The notes: generated by a model from the sequence alone, not told the origin. Shown: positions 43,612 to 52,966, counted from the stretch's first letter. The stretch: 64,000 nucleotides of DNA from Paenibacillus donghaensis (GCF_002192415.1 NZ_CP021780.1:868001-932000); one strand, 5' to 3'. A program made the numbers and translations.

Positions 43612-45978
43612 GTGGACGACAAGATTTTGCATACACTTGAATATCGCAAGATTTTAAATAAATTAATGCAATATACGCAGACCACCATGGGACGGATTAC
43701 GGCAGAGCAGTTGAAGCCTTCAGCAGACTTCGAAGGCGTGAAGCTGCTGCTGCAGGCTACGGACGAAGCGGCCAATGTGGACCGGCTAAAGGGCATACCG
43801 TCCTTCCGTGGGATAAGCGATATCAAGCCGGCGCTGAAGCGTGCATCGATTGGAGGCATGCTGGGAACGACGGAGCTGCTGTCTGTCGGGAACACGATCG
43901 GCGGGGCACGGAGAGTGAAGCGATTCCTTGCGGCGATGCATGAGGAAGAACAGATTCCTCTGCTGTTCGCGCAGAGTGACCTGCTGTCGGAGCAGAAGCC
44001 AGTGGAGGATGATATCCGTTCCTGTATCGATGAGAACGCGGATGTAATGGATTCCGCCAGCACAGAGCTTGCTTCGATCCGCCGCGAGCTGCGTGGCGGG
44101 GAGACGCGAATCCGCGAGAAGCTGGATTCCATGATCCGCTCCTCCTCGGTGGCCAAGATGCTGCAGGATCAGCTGGTAACGATTCGCGGCGACCGGTTTG
44201 TCATTCCGGTCAAGGCGGAATACCGCGCCCATTTCGGCGGCATCGTGCATGACCAGTCAGGCTCCGGTGCGACGCTGTTCATCGAACCGGAGTCTATTGT
44301 GGCGATGAACAACAAGCTGCGCGAAACCCGGCTGCGCGAGGAGCGGGAGATTGAGATCATCCTGCACCGCCTGACGGACCGGGTTGGCGATATTGCCGAG
44401 GAATTCACCTATGATATCGATATCCTGGGCGAGCTGGATTTCATCTTCGCCAAAGCGCGTCTGGCCCGCGATATGAAGGCTACCCAGCCGCGCATGAATG
44501 ACCGGGGCTATCTCAGACTGCGCAAGGGACGTCATCCGCTGATTGCCGCCGAGCAGGTGGTGCCGCTGGATGTGGAGCTGGGCAACCAGTACAGTTCGAT
44601 TATTGTTACCGGTCCCAACACCGGAGGGAAGACCGTTACGCTGAAGACGATCGGGCTACTCAGCCTGATGTCGATGTCCGGCTTGTTCATTCCGGCGGAG
44701 GAAGGCAGCCAGATGTGTGTGTTCGACGCCATCTATGCTGATATTGGCGATGAGCAGAGCATTGAACAGAGTCTGAGTACCTTCTCCAGTCACATGACGA
44801 ATATTATCAACATTCTGCGTAGAATGACGCCGAAGAGTCTGATCCTGCTGGATGAGGTGGGAGCAGGAACCGACCCGGCAGAAGGGTCTGCGCTGGCTAT
44901 TGCCATTCTGGAGCATATTCACCGCATTGAGTGCCGCATGGTGGCTACTACTCACTACAGTGAGCTTAAGGCTTATGCCTACGAACGCAAAGGCGTCATC
45001 AATGCCAGCATGGAATTTGATGTGCAGAGCTTAAGCCCTACCTACCGCCTGCTGATTGGAGTGCCTGGACGAAGCAATGCGTTCGCGATTGCCGAACGTT
45101 TAGGTCTGCAGGCCCCGATTCTGGAGCATGCGCGCGGCGAGGTCAAGGAAGAAGATATGCGCGTGGAGCACATGATCGCTTCGCTGGAAGAGAACCGGCT
45201 GGAAGCCGAACATGAGCGCGGACGCGCAGAGCAGATCCGCCGCGAGGTTGAGGAGCTGCGCGCAAGACACCAGCAGGAGCTTGACAAGCTGGAGAGCCAG
45301 CGCGACAAGCGGCTCGAGAAGGCGGAGAAGGATGCCGCCGCACTGCTGGACAAAGCGCGTAAGGAAGCCGAGGAGATTATCAGCGACCTGCGCCGCCTGG
45401 CCATGGAGGAAGGGGCTTCGGTCAAGGAGCATAAGCTGATTGAAGCACGCCGCCGCCTCGATGATGCCCAGCCGGAGGTGCGCAAGAAATCCGGTCCGAA
45501 GACCACGGTGAAGCCGCCGCGCCGGATTGAGGCCGGAGATGAGGTCAAGGTGCACAGTGTGAACCAGAAAGGGTATGTGGTGGAGCTGAGCGGCAACAGC
45601 GAAGCGCTGGTGCAGTTCGGCATCATGAAGATGAAGGTCAGCCTGTCTGACCTGGAGCTGCTGTCTTCGCAAGGTTCGGCCGCCCCGCAGGCTGTTCGCC
45701 ATGCGACAACTGTGAAACGTTCGCGCGACGAGAACATCCGCCGCGAGCTGGATCTGCGCGGTACGAATCTGGAAGAAGCGTTGATGGAGACGGACCGTTT
45801 CATTGATGAAGCTTTCCTGGGCAATCTGGGCCAGATCTCCATCATTCATGGCAAAGGGACAGGTGTGTTGCGTACAGGAATTCAGGAGTATCTGCGCAAG
45901 CACAAACATGTCAAAAGCTACCGGCTGGGAAATTACAATGAAGGCGGCGCAGGCGTGACCGTGGCTGAGCTGCAGTAA
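43612..45978 (+). CDS. mutS2: MutS2 endonuclease / ribosome-rescue ATPase
   Basis: 788 residues, normal length. The N-terminal core and clamp coiled coil are followed by the ATPase with Walker A GPNTGGKT (334-341), STFSSHMTNI, LLDEVGAGTDPAEG and ATTHYSELK. A long charged coiled coil lies at about 510-630, then a KOW-like segment (GDEVKVHSVNQKGYVVEL), then a C-terminal Smr nuclease domain (LDLRGTNLEEAL, HGKGTGVLRTGIQEYLR). Start GTG 43612 follows GAAGGGAG. MutS2 acts in recombination control and in splitting collided ribosomes. A TATAAT at 43574-43579 is a likely -10 but lacks a clear -35. Confidence 0.97.
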   Translation: MDDKILHTLEYRKILNKLMQYTQTTMGRITAEQLKPSADFEGVKLLLQATDEAANVDRLKGIPSFRGISDIKPALKRASIGGMLGTTELLSVGNTIGGARRVKRFLAAMHEEEQIPLLFAQSDLLSEQKPVEDDIRSCIDENADVMDSASTELASIRRELRGGETRIREKLDSMIRSSSVAKMLQDQLVTIRGDRFVIPVKAEYRAHFGGIVHDQSGSGATLFIEPESIVAMNNKLRETRLREEREIEIILHRLTDRVGDIAEEFTYDIDILGELDFIFAKARLARDMKATQPRMNDRGYLRLRKGRHPLIAAEQVVPLDVELGNQYSSIIVTGPNTGGKTVTLKTIGLLSLMSMSGLFIPAEEGSQMCVFDAIYADIGDEQSIEQSLSTFSSHMTNIINILRRMTPKSLILLDEVGAGTDPAEGSALAIAILEHIHRIECRMVATTHYSELKAYAYERKGVINASMEFDVQSLSPTYRLLIGVPGRSNAFAIAERLGLQAPILEHARGEVKEEDMRVEHMIASLEENRLEAEHERGRAEQIRREVEELRARHQQELDKLESQRDKRLEKAEKDAAALLDKARKEAEEIISDLRRLAMEEGASVKEHKLIEARRRLDDAQPEVRKKSGPKTTVKPPRRIEAGDEVKVHSVNQKGYVVELSGNSEALVQFGIMKMKVSLSDLELLSSQGSAAPQAVRHATTVKRSRDENIRRELDLRGTNLEEALMETDRFIDEAFLGNLGQISIIHGKGTGVLRTGIQEYLRKHKHVKSYRLGNYNEGGAGVTVAELQ

Positions 45979-46010
45979 CAAAAGAAGCCCGGCTGAAAAA
46001 GGAGGAACGT

Positions 46011-46430
46011 ATGCAGGATAATATTGACCTTGTGCTGGGTCATCCGCTGGGTGCGCTGCTCGGCTATTTTACAGTAGCGGTTATGGGGCTGGTTGTATTT
46101 CTGTCCTTCTTCGAGATGGTCACCAAATACAACTGCTGGGAAGAAATCCGCAAAGGTAATGTGGCGGCGGCTATGGCGACCGGGGGCAAAATCTTCGGGA
46201 TATGCAATGTGCTGCGCTTCAGCATTGAAGCCGGTGCTTCGATCTATGAGACGATGAAATGGTCGGTGGTGGGATTCCTTCTTCTGCTGCTGGCTTACTT
46301 TCTGTTCGAGTTCCTCACACCGGTATTCTCCATCGATGATGAGATTGCCGCAGACAACCGTGCGGTCGGACTGACTGCCATGCTGATTTCGGTATCGTTG
46401 TCCTATGTAATCGGCGCATCGATATTCTAG
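46011..46430 (+). CDS. DUF350 family membrane protein
   Basis: 139 residues, four membrane helices in two similar pairs, as in DUF350: GALLGYFTVAVMGLVVFLSF, then KWSVVGFLLLLLAYFLFEFL and TAMLISVSLSYVIGASIF. Start ATG 46011 follows AAAGGAGG. It lies 32 nt after mutS2 and 9 nt before a 26-residue membrane peptide, so the three are probably co-transcribed. Function unknown. Confidence 0.85.
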   Translation: MQDNIDLVLGHPLGALLGYFTVAVMGLVVFLSFFEMVTKYNCWEEIRKGNVAAAMATGGKIFGICNVLRFSIEAGASIYETMKWSVVGFLLLLLAYFLFEFLTPVFSIDDEIAADNRAVGLTAMLISVSLSYVIGASIF

Positions 46431-46439
46431 GAGGAAATC

Positions 46440-46520
46440 ATGAAGATTCTGATCCGCGTCCTGTTTCTGTCCGCCATAGTATTTATAGCAGCGGGTATTA
46501 TTTATTTGCTGATGAACTAG
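46440..46520 (+). CDS. 26-residue single-pass membrane micropeptide
   Basis: MKILIRVLFLSAIVFIAAGI then IYLLMN: a short positive N-terminus and one hydrophobic helix. The AGGAGG at 46429-46434, 5 nt before the ATG, is the best ribosome site in the neighbourhood, which argues for real translation. It begins 9 nt after the DUF350 gene and precedes the zinc-ribbon gene by 47 nt. Possibly a small subunit or regulator of the DUF350 protein. Confidence 0.65.
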   Translation: MKILIRVLFLSAIVFIAAGIIYLLMN

Positions 46521-46567
46521 ATGATGAATTACAAATAGTCAGGTGAACCTTAAAGGAGAAAATAATC

Positions 46568-47131
46568 ATGGAAACAACAGTATGTCCTTGGTGCCATACG
46601 GAAATTGTATGGGACGAGGAATTCGGGCCGGAAGAGAATTGCCCGCACTGCAACAATGAGCTTAGCGGCTACCGTACGGTCCGGCTGGGTGTGAACGATC
46701 TGGAGGAAGAAGAGGAAGCAGAGCCGGCTCCGCAGCGGCCTGCGGCAGCACCGCAGGAACAGGCTGCTGACGACAATGATCTGTGGGACGATAACGACAA
46801 GGACAGCGTGGTGCCAATCTTCAATACGCTGGATCAGTTCAGTGAAGAATACGACATGGCGGCCTATGCCCAGAACAGCTCCACGCTGCTGGCCCTGCAG
46901 GAAGAAGCGCCGGAATGTCCGCAATGTCATGAGCTGATGCTGCTGGCCGGCAAGCAGGTGATCTCGGCATTTGAACCGTCCACACCTGAATTGCTGGGTG
47001 GCGGACCGGTGTTGAAGGCACCGGTCTCGCTCAATGTATATGTATGCCCGTCCTGCTTCCATGTGCAGCATAATCTGGCGCAGCAGGATCGGGTTCAGCT
47101 GGTGCGCAATGTAACGAACAGCCAGCAATAA
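46568..47131 (+). CDS. Zinc-ribbon protein of unknown function
   Basis: 187 residues. An N-terminal CPWC...CPHC ribbon (residues 6-9 and 25-28) is followed by an acidic, Pro/Ala-rich linker (about 45-80) and a second four-Cys set (CPQCHEL at about 117 and CPSCFHVQ at about 163). The two halves look like two treble-clef-like zinc sites. Start ATG 46568 follows AAAGGAG. Probably in the mutS2 transcription unit. Not recognised beyond this. Confidence 0.75.
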   Translation: METTVCPWCHTEIVWDEEFGPEENCPHCNNELSGYRTVRLGVNDLEEEEEAEPAPQRPAAAPQEQAADDNDLWDDNDKDSVVPIFNTLDQFSEEYDMAAYAQNSSTLLALQEEAPECPQCHELMLLAGKQVISAFEPSTPELLGGGPVLKAPVSLNVYVCPSCFHVQHNLAQQDRVQLVRNVTNSQQ

Positions 47132-47246
47132 GCCGGCGGGAACAGATAACTGACTTGAAGGCCCTGCGGATGCTTATCGCCGCTATGGGCCTTTTTCAAT
47201 GAAGGGAAGATGCCCAAGGCTATTATGAAATCGGGAGAATCCAGCA

Positions 47247-48851
47247 GTGTTCAGAAAAAAACGGATCTACGGTCTGCGTACAACAGTTACTCTAATGGTG
47301 TGTGGTGTGGTGATGCTTGTGCTCTTGGTGCTGTATGCTGTCTTCAGCAGCCGGCTCATCCCGCAGCCGGGACAAGCTCTGGAGGAGAAGGCGGTGGCGA
47401 TAGCCCGTACCATTGCCTTGGTCCCCTTAATATCGGACGGTCTGAGCAAGGGAGACAGCAAGGCGATTCAAGCCTATACCTCCAAAATCACGCGCCGCAA
47501 TGATATCATGTTTGTAGTTGTCACTGATATGAACAGCATTCGTTATTCCCATCCCGATGCGACCCTGATCGGTTTGCCGTTTGTAGGAGGGAAACAAGAG
47601 CAGGCTCTGCAGGGAGAAGAGAGCTTCTCTGAAGGCCAGGGACCGCTGGGCAAATCGCTCCGCGCCTTTGTGCCTGTATTTAACGGTAAAGGTAATCAGG
47701 TGGGTTTGGTGATCGTCGGACTCTCCCAGGACCGCGTGAAGGCAATTACTCTGGAGAACAAATGGACCATTATCGCTATCTTGCTCTCTGGGGCGGTGCT
47801 GGGCGCGGCCGGAGCAATAGTGCTCGCCCGCAAGATCAAGAAGATGATCTTCTGGATGGAGCCGCTGGAAATTTCCAAGCTGCTGGAGGAACGCAGCGCG
47901 ATGCTGCAATCTACCCGCGAGGGAATCATCGCTGTCGATCATGATGCCAGAGTTACCCTGATTAACCTGGAAGCGGAACGGCTGCTGCGCGTAGCCGGAA
48001 TCTGCGAGGAAGTGATGCAGCAGCCTATAGTTGAGATATGGCCAGGCCTGCAGTTGGAGACCGTGCTTGCCTCCGGCGAAGGCAAGCAGGATCAGGAAAT
48101 CGATCTGAACGGAATAACGCTGCTGGCCAACAGCCTGCCGATCCGGGTCAACGGCAGTACGGTCGGTGCTATCGTTACTTTTCGTGACAAGACCGAGATT
48201 ACCCAGCTGGCAGAACGGTTGAGCGGAATCTCCGTCTACGCGGATGCTCTCCGGGCCGGGGCGCATGAATTCATGAACAAGCTGCATGTGATTATGGGCA
48301 TGACACATATGGGCCTGTATGACGATCTGCAGGAATACATCTCCGGTACGGTGGTCAATTACCAGAATGAGATTGGTTCCATCACCCGGCAGATCAAGGA
48401 CCCCGTGATGGCGGGGTTCCTGCTCGGGAAGCTCAGCCGGACCCGCGAGGCGGGCATCAGTCTGCTGCTTGACGAGGATTGTTATCTGCCAGGATCAGAG
48501 GACCCGGCAGTCATTCATGAACTGATCACAATTGTTGGCAATTTGATCGACAATTCCATTGATGCGATGAAGGATGCACCCGATAAAGTCATCCGGCTTG
48601 TTTTTCGTTATGACAACGGTTATCTGGTTTGTATGGTGCAGGATAAAGGGCCAGGAATTGACGAAGCGCTCCGGGAGAAGATCTATACGCAAGGTTTCTC
48701 TACCAAAGGGGAGAATCGCGGCATGGGACTTTATCTGGTGCGGCGCAGTGTGGACAAGCTGAACGGACGGCTTGAGCTGCTGCCACCGGATCAGTCCGGT
48801 GCCACTTTTGTAGCGAGTGTGCAGTACAATGTAAAGGATGATGAGATCTAA
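47247..48851 (+). CDS. Sensor histidine kinase, DcuS/CitA family
   Basis: 534 residues. Transmembrane helix at about 11-30, an extracytoplasmic PAS-like sensor (about 40-165, IARTIALVPLISDGL, IRYSHPDATLIG, FVPVFNGKGNQVGLVIVGL), a second helix at about 176-195, a cytoplasmic PAS (about 210-310), the phosphoacceptor in RAGAHEFMNKLHVIMG and an ATPase domain (NLIDNSIDAM, KGPGIDEALREKIYTQGFST). This family senses citrate or C4-dicarboxylates. GTG start 47247 has only a weak ribosome site. Coupled to the response regulator (1-nt gap). Confidence 0.9.
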   Translation: MFRKKRIYGLRTTVTLMVCGVVMLVLLVLYAVFSSRLIPQPGQALEEKAVAIARTIALVPLISDGLSKGDSKAIQAYTSKITRRNDIMFVVVTDMNSIRYSHPDATLIGLPFVGGKQEQALQGEESFSEGQGPLGKSLRAFVPVFNGKGNQVGLVIVGLSQDRVKAITLENKWTIIAILLSGAVLGAAGAIVLARKIKKMIFWMEPLEISKLLEERSAMLQSTREGIIAVDHDARVTLINLEAERLLRVAGICEEVMQQPIVEIWPGLQLETVLASGEGKQDQEIDLNGITLLANSLPIRVNGSTVGAIVTFRDKTEITQLAERLSGISVYADALRAGAHEFMNKLHVIMGMTHMGLYDDLQEYISGTVVNYQNEIGSITRQIKDPVMAGFLLGKLSRTREAGISLLLDEDCYLPGSEDPAVIHELITIVGNLIDNSIDAMKDAPDKVIRLVFRYDNGYLVCMVQDKGPGIDEALREKIYTQGFSTKGENRGMGLYLVRRSVDKLNGRLELLPPDQSGATFVASVQYNVKDDEI

Positions 48852-48852
48852 T

Positions 48853-49584
48853 ATGGATATTAAAGTCCTGATTGTTGAAGATGATCCGATGGTAGCCAAA
48901 TTTAACCGCCATTATCTGGAGCAGATGGAAGGCTTCCAATTCGTAGGCTGGGCCGCATCGGGAGATGAGGCGAAACGCTTGCTTGATGAGCAGGAGGTGG
49001 ACCTCATTCTGCTGGATATCTATATGCCGCATACGAATGGAATCCAGCTGCTGACAGCTCTGCGGGAGCAGGGGCTTGCCGTCGATGTGATTGTAATCTC
49101 GGCCGCGAGCGACAATGTCAGCATCCGCAGAATGCTGCAGTATGGAGCTGTGGACTATCTGATCAAGCCTTTTGAATTCACCCGCTTCCAGGCCGCGCTT
49201 ACTGCCTACCGGGAAGAGCATCAGCTGATCAAACGGGGAGAGAACCTCAGTCAGGAACAGCTGGATAAGCTGGTGCGGTATAGTGGGTTAGATACTAAAG
49301 CAGCAGCGGCAGAGGGATTGCCAAAAGGACTGACAGAAGAGACGCTCGCCAGTATCTGGTCGATTATAAGCGGACTTCCCCAGGCTGTGTTCTCCACAGA
49401 GGATATCACACAGGCTGTACCCCTATCGCGTATTTCTGTCCGTAAATACCTCGCTTTCCTGACAGAAATCAAGGTATTGTCGATGGAGAGCAGCTATGGT
49501 GCGGTGGGCAGACCGATGTACATGTATAAGGTAACTAATGAAGGCGAAGATTTGATTTCCAAGTATTGCGGCCGATTACTTTAA
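48853..49584 (+). CDS. Response regulator, CitB/DcuR family
   Basis: 243 residues. Receiver domain with acidic pair VEDDP, phospho-Asp in LILLDIYMP (about residue 54), ISAAS and KPFEF. The C-terminal half is a helical linker and a winged DNA-binding domain (AVFSTEDITQAVPLSRISVR, KYLAFLTEI), as in DcuR/CitT. Start ATG 48853 is chosen as the DIKVLIVEDD start; ATGs 48838 and 48841 overlap the kinase gene. Targets are not stated by sequence; the reductase genes at 53.1 kb are a plausible one. Confidence 0.9.
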   Translation: MDIKVLIVEDDPMVAKFNRHYLEQMEGFQFVGWAASGDEAKRLLDEQEVDLILLDIYMPHTNGIQLLTALREQGLAVDVIVISAASDNVSIRRMLQYGAVDYLIKPFEFTRFQAALTAYREEHQLIKRGENLSQEQLDKLVRYSGLDTKAAAAEGLPKGLTEETLASIWSIISGLPQAVFSTEDITQAVPLSRISVRKYLAFLTEIKVLSMESSYGAVGRPMYMYKVTNEGEDLISKYCGRLL

Positions 49585-49633
49585 TTGCATTTTGCTGCTG
49601 GGGCAGCGGAACGCTTACGGAAGATGGAATATG

Positions 49634-49925
49634 CAAAGAGCCCGCGTCCGACGCGGGCTTCTTGTGCTGGAAGTATGGTGATGTAGGATTCGCACAGAGT
49701 GCCAAGAGGTATCTCAAGTCAACAGGGAGTCAACCTTAGGGCCAAGCAGAGGTCTGGAAAGTACTTGCAGAGCGTGGCTGGCGGAATTCTATAAAAGTGC
49801 CGGACTCTACAACGTGGGGAAGACTGCTGCTATCTAAATCTGTCGTAACTCCTTTTACGTTGCCGATTCCTGAGAATGGCCTGTGGAAGAAAGGCGTAGC
49901 CGCCAACCCCCACCAATGTAGGCCC
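49634..49925 (+). repeat. ~290-bp inverted repeat, left copy
   Basis: Pairs with 52670-52966. It begins with a GC-rich hairpin (AGCCCGCGTCCGACGCGGGCT, 49639-49659), probably the terminator of the response regulator gene. The first ~155 bp are only about two-thirds identical to the right copy. The last ~132 bp (49793-49924) are almost identical. That part contains CGTAA/TTACG, GCC.ATTC/GAATGGC and GGYTGGCGG/CCGCCAACC pairings. Confidence 0.85.
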
Positions 49926-50118
49926 TGCCTTTATTTGCGAGGCGTTCCTGAAGACCGGCTATGATGACCCGGATGTAATTCTGATTAAGGTCTATGCCGA
50001 AGCAGCCGAATACTGGAAAAGCGGGAACCTGGCCGAGAAGGTGATGTACATGTTCAAGCGGATCACCAACCAGGATACCGGAGAGCTGAACCTCAACCAG
50101 ACCGTCGAGTTAGAGTAG
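49921..50118 (+). pseudogene. Pyridoxamine 5'-phosphate oxidase-like protein, C-terminal remnant
   Basis: An open frame without a start reads FICEAFLKTGYDDPDVILIK then VYAEAAEYWKSGNLAEKVMY, MFKRITNQDTGELNLNQTVE and stops at 50116-50118. This resembles the C-terminus of general-stress flavin-binding split-barrel proteins. The upstream part is replaced by the left inverted repeat at the first codon of the match, so the gene was cut by whatever placed that repeat. Confidence 0.6.
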
Positions 50119-50277
50119 AGCAGACGGTTTCGGAAGCAGGCTCTACACCAGGGAGATCAACAGGGATTCATCTGTTGGTCTCTTTTGCTGTGCAGCCGGA
50201 AGAAATAAATGTCACGCCTGAGGCTACTCAAGTGTTATATCTATAGAAACAGAAGAAATAGAAGAAAGGAGACCAAC

Positions 50278-50835
50278 GTGGATTCTATGGAAGAGAAGAT
50301 TAGGAGGATACAGGCCGGAGATGCCCACCTGTTCTCAGATGTAATCAGGCTGTACCAGCAGCGGATATACCTCTACTGCTTCCGGCTGCTGAACAGCAGG
50401 GAAGAGGCGGAGGATGCGGTGCAGGATGTCCTGATTAAGGCCTATCAGAATATCGGGCAATACAAGCCGCAGGCGGATTTCGTATCATGGCTCTACAAGA
50501 TCGCTTACCACCATTGTCTGAATCAGTTGCGGCGGCAGAAATTTCAGCTTCAACTGCGCGAGCTGCTCCGGCAGGAGGTTGCGGTGAACAGCGCCGAACA
50601 AATGGTCGAGAACCGCCTGTTCAGCGAGCCGGTCTCGGCCGCCCTGGGGAAGCTGAATGTGGAAGACCGGAATTTGTTGATTCTGCGTATTTATGAAGAT
50701 AAATCGTTTGCGGAAATCGGCGAAATTCTGGGCGTCAGTACGGCTACCGCACGCAAAAGATATGAACGGACCAAAGGCAAGCTTAAAAAGGTGTTGGAGA
50801 GAAAGGAGAAACAACTATGGACAAGAGTGAATTAA
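50278..50835 (+). CDS. ECF-type RNA polymerase sigma factor
   Basis: 185 residues. Sigma region 2 (DVIRLYQQRIYLYCFRLLN, EEAEDAVQDVLIKAYQNIGQ, FVSWLYKIAYHHCLNQLRR) and region 4 (LNVEDRNLLILRIYEDKSFA, EIGEILGVSTATARKRYERT). Start GTG 50278 lies 6 nt after GAAAGGAG; the frame upstream to 50209 has no ribosome site. It overlaps the next gene by 19 bp, the usual sigma/anti-sigma coupling. Target promoters unknown. Confidence 0.93.
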   Translation: MDSMEEKIRRIQAGDAHLFSDVIRLYQQRIYLYCFRLLNSREEAEDAVQDVLIKAYQNIGQYKPQADFVSWLYKIAYHHCLNQLRRQKFQLQLRELLRQEVAVNSAEQMVENRLFSEPVSAALGKLNVEDRNLLILRIYEDKSFAEIGEILGVSTATARKRYERTKGKLKKVLERKEKQLWTRVN

Positions 50836-51977
50836 CCTCGGAGGAGCGGTTTCTGAAGCACGGAGACCGGTCTGCCAATTTCATCCCCGTTGATGTTCAT
50901 GAACCGGTAATGAAAGCGCTCGGGCTTGGAGGGACCTTACCTGCTGCAGAAGAGCAGACCCCTCTGCAGACACATCCGCCAAACGGAGGGGCTCCTAACG
51001 TTATGCGCAGGCTAAAGACAGAAGCCGGAACGGGGCGGAGCCGGAGGCGAATCCTGCGGATTCCGGTGCAGGGCTGGGTGGCGGCACTCCTTGTAATGGT
51101 CTTGCTGGGCGGCGGCTATACCCAGTATTCCGGTGAACTCCGGCAGGGGGCTGGAGCTCAGTATAAGGTGCTGCCGTATAAGCCGCTTCCGGCGACGACA
51201 TCAGGCGGTATGATAGAGAAGACGGAAGAACCCCTGGTATACCTTCTTCCCGAGGTACCGCTGAGCAAAGATAGTAAAGGCTACAAAGAGAATAAACTCA
51301 ACGAAATGAAAAGGTCAAAGGCCTACAACATCCTTGAGAAGCTGCTGCCTCCTGGGGAGTATGCCTCTTATGTTATGTCACGTACAGATCAGAAAGATGC
51401 TTCTTTTGGAGTTAGCACATACCGTCCGCTGCTCACATTCAAGGACTATGCCGCCTATAAGACCAGTGTAGAGAAGTACAACGCTCCGATAGTGATGCAG
51501 CCGGGGTATATGCCGGAAGGCTATGCCTTGGACCAGGCAAACATCAATCCTTCTTTCTTGAAACATTCAGATGAGAAGCAGCTTGAGGGCGGAAGCGAGA
51601 AAGACCTGGGAGACAACTTCCGGATGACGTGGAGAGTAGAGAAAGCGGAGAACATTGGCTATTTCACTTCTTCACTGGTGTACAAGAAGGGGAAGGTTCA
51701 GGTGAAAATCAATGCCTCACGTGTTGATGACAAAAGTAAACCTGCATATTCGTTGCCGTGGAACAAAAATACAAAGGTAGAGAATATTGAGATTGACGGC
51801 AAGCAGCTCATTTATGTCGATAACTCCAGCAACAAGGAGATCGACATGGGGTCTATGTATAACCTATACTGGTCTGACCCCGAAGCGCAGATTGTCTATT
51901 CCGTGGGGGTTCGCCAGAAGGATTCCGAATTAACCAAGGATGAGATCATCCGCATTGCCGCGAGTATGATGAATTAA
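50817..51977 (+). CDS. Membrane anti-sigma factor, DUF4367-like
   Basis: 386 residues. A cytoplasmic N-terminus (about 1-80) would bind the sigma factor. One membrane helix lies at about 86-103 (GWVAALLVMVLLGGGYTQYS). The large extracytoplasmic domain contains PIVMQPGYMPEGYALDQANI and IDGKQLIYVDNSSNKEID, resembling DUF4367 sensor domains. No HxxxCxxC zinc motif is visible, so release is probably not redox-controlled by that route. Start ATG 50817 lies inside the sigma gene. Confidence 0.82.
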   Translation: MDKSELTSEERFLKHGDRSANFIPVDVHEPVMKALGLGGTLPAAEEQTPLQTHPPNGGAPNVMRRLKTEAGTGRSRRRILRIPVQGWVAALLVMVLLGGGYTQYSGELRQGAGAQYKVLPYKPLPATTSGGMIEKTEEPLVYLLPEVPLSKDSKGYKENKLNEMKRSKAYNILEKLLPPGEYASYVMSRTDQKDASFGVSTYRPLLTFKDYAAYKTSVEKYNAPIVMQPGYMPEGYALDQANINPSFLKHSDEKQLEGGSEKDLGDNFRMTWRVEKAENIGYFTSSLVYKKGKVQVKINASRVDDKSKPAYSLPWNKNTKVENIEIDGKQLIYVDNSSNKEIDMGSMYNLYWSDPEAQIVYSVGVRQKDSELTKDEIIRIAASMMN

Positions 51978-51988
51978 ACGAACGCAGA

Positions 51989-52047
51989 TTGGGCGCTCAG
52001 GGCTGTTTCGCTATCTATGATAGCGGGACAGCCCTCGAGCGTTTTTT
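51989..52047 (+). terminator. Rho-independent terminator of the sigma operon
   Basis: GCTC..GGCTGT..CGCTATC pairs with GATAGCG..ACAGCC..GAGC, followed by GTTTTTTGC. From here to the right inverted repeat (about 620 bp) I see no gene; AAGGGCAGACCTCAAG at about 52258 echoes the zapA terminator arm. Confidence 0.9.
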
Positions 52048-52669
52048 GCATGTGCGAAGGACTGCATATTCGTGAGATTTTATAAGAATTCGTGCATTGC
52101 TCTCATATGAACTTCCAATCCATATTATTACTATAGCAATGTAGCAAGATAATACAGATTATAGCCTCTCGGAATAAGGAGCAGTATGAAGGGGCTAAAC
52201 CAGAGAAAGTGCATAATTAGAGCTGGAAAAGATGGAATATGAAAACCAGTTTCAAAAAAGGGCAGACCTCAAGTGGGTACAGTGTGCTATACTGCTGCGC
52301 ACTGGGGCACTTATCTTTTGAATGAATTTTTTCATTGTTATCACTCCTCGTATGGATCTATGTATGGTGAATTTGTTACCAAAGGGCCAAACCACAAGAG
52401 ATACGAAACGTTGTCAGCACTCTTCGACGTCGAGTGCTAGTATTTTTAGCTATCATAGTTTTTTGGAAAAGTATAGAGTTTTTTACGAACGTTAGTTCGA
52501 CAAAATTCGATGATATAGAAATGTTTAGGTTGACCTAAAGTTGATTCGGTGCATGCGTGTTGATTTGCGAAGCAACAAATGGGCCATTTCTATATGTAGT
52601 AGCTACAGTCTCACCCTTTCTCAGCGCTTGGACAACCTGAGCAAGGCGGGTTTGAGCGCAAGAAAGGAG

Positions 52670-52966
52670 CCAAGGCCTACATCGGTGGGGGTTGGCGGCT
52701 ACGCCTTTCTTCCACAGGCCATTCTCAGGAATCGGCAACGTAAAAGGAGTTACGACAGATTTAGATAGCAGCAGTCTTCCCCACGTTGTAGAGTCCGGCA
52801 CTTTTAAAGGATACCGCCAACCGTGCTCTGTAAGTACTTTCTAGGACTCTGCCTGGCTCTGGAGTTGACCGAGTGTTGACTCTTGATATTCCCAAAACTA
52901 CCGGAATGCCGATACATCGCTATAACTCCAGCATAAGAAGCCCGCGTCCGACGCGGGCTCTTTGCC
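52670..52966 (-). repeat. ~290-bp inverted repeat, right copy
   Basis: Inverse partner of 49634-49925. The near-identical core is 52674-52804, and here GGTTGGCGG pairs perfectly with CCGCCAACC. The outer end holds the same GC-rich hairpin (AGCCCGCGTCCGACGCGGGCT, 52939-52959). The two copies bracket the sigma/anti-sigma locus. A minus-strand frame through it (52801-52535) has no recognisable product. Confidence 0.85.

Noticed and set aside
52535..52801. 88-codon minus-strand frame in the right inverted repeat
   Set aside because: The homologous left copy has several stops in the same frame, so the frame is not conserved. No recognisable domain.
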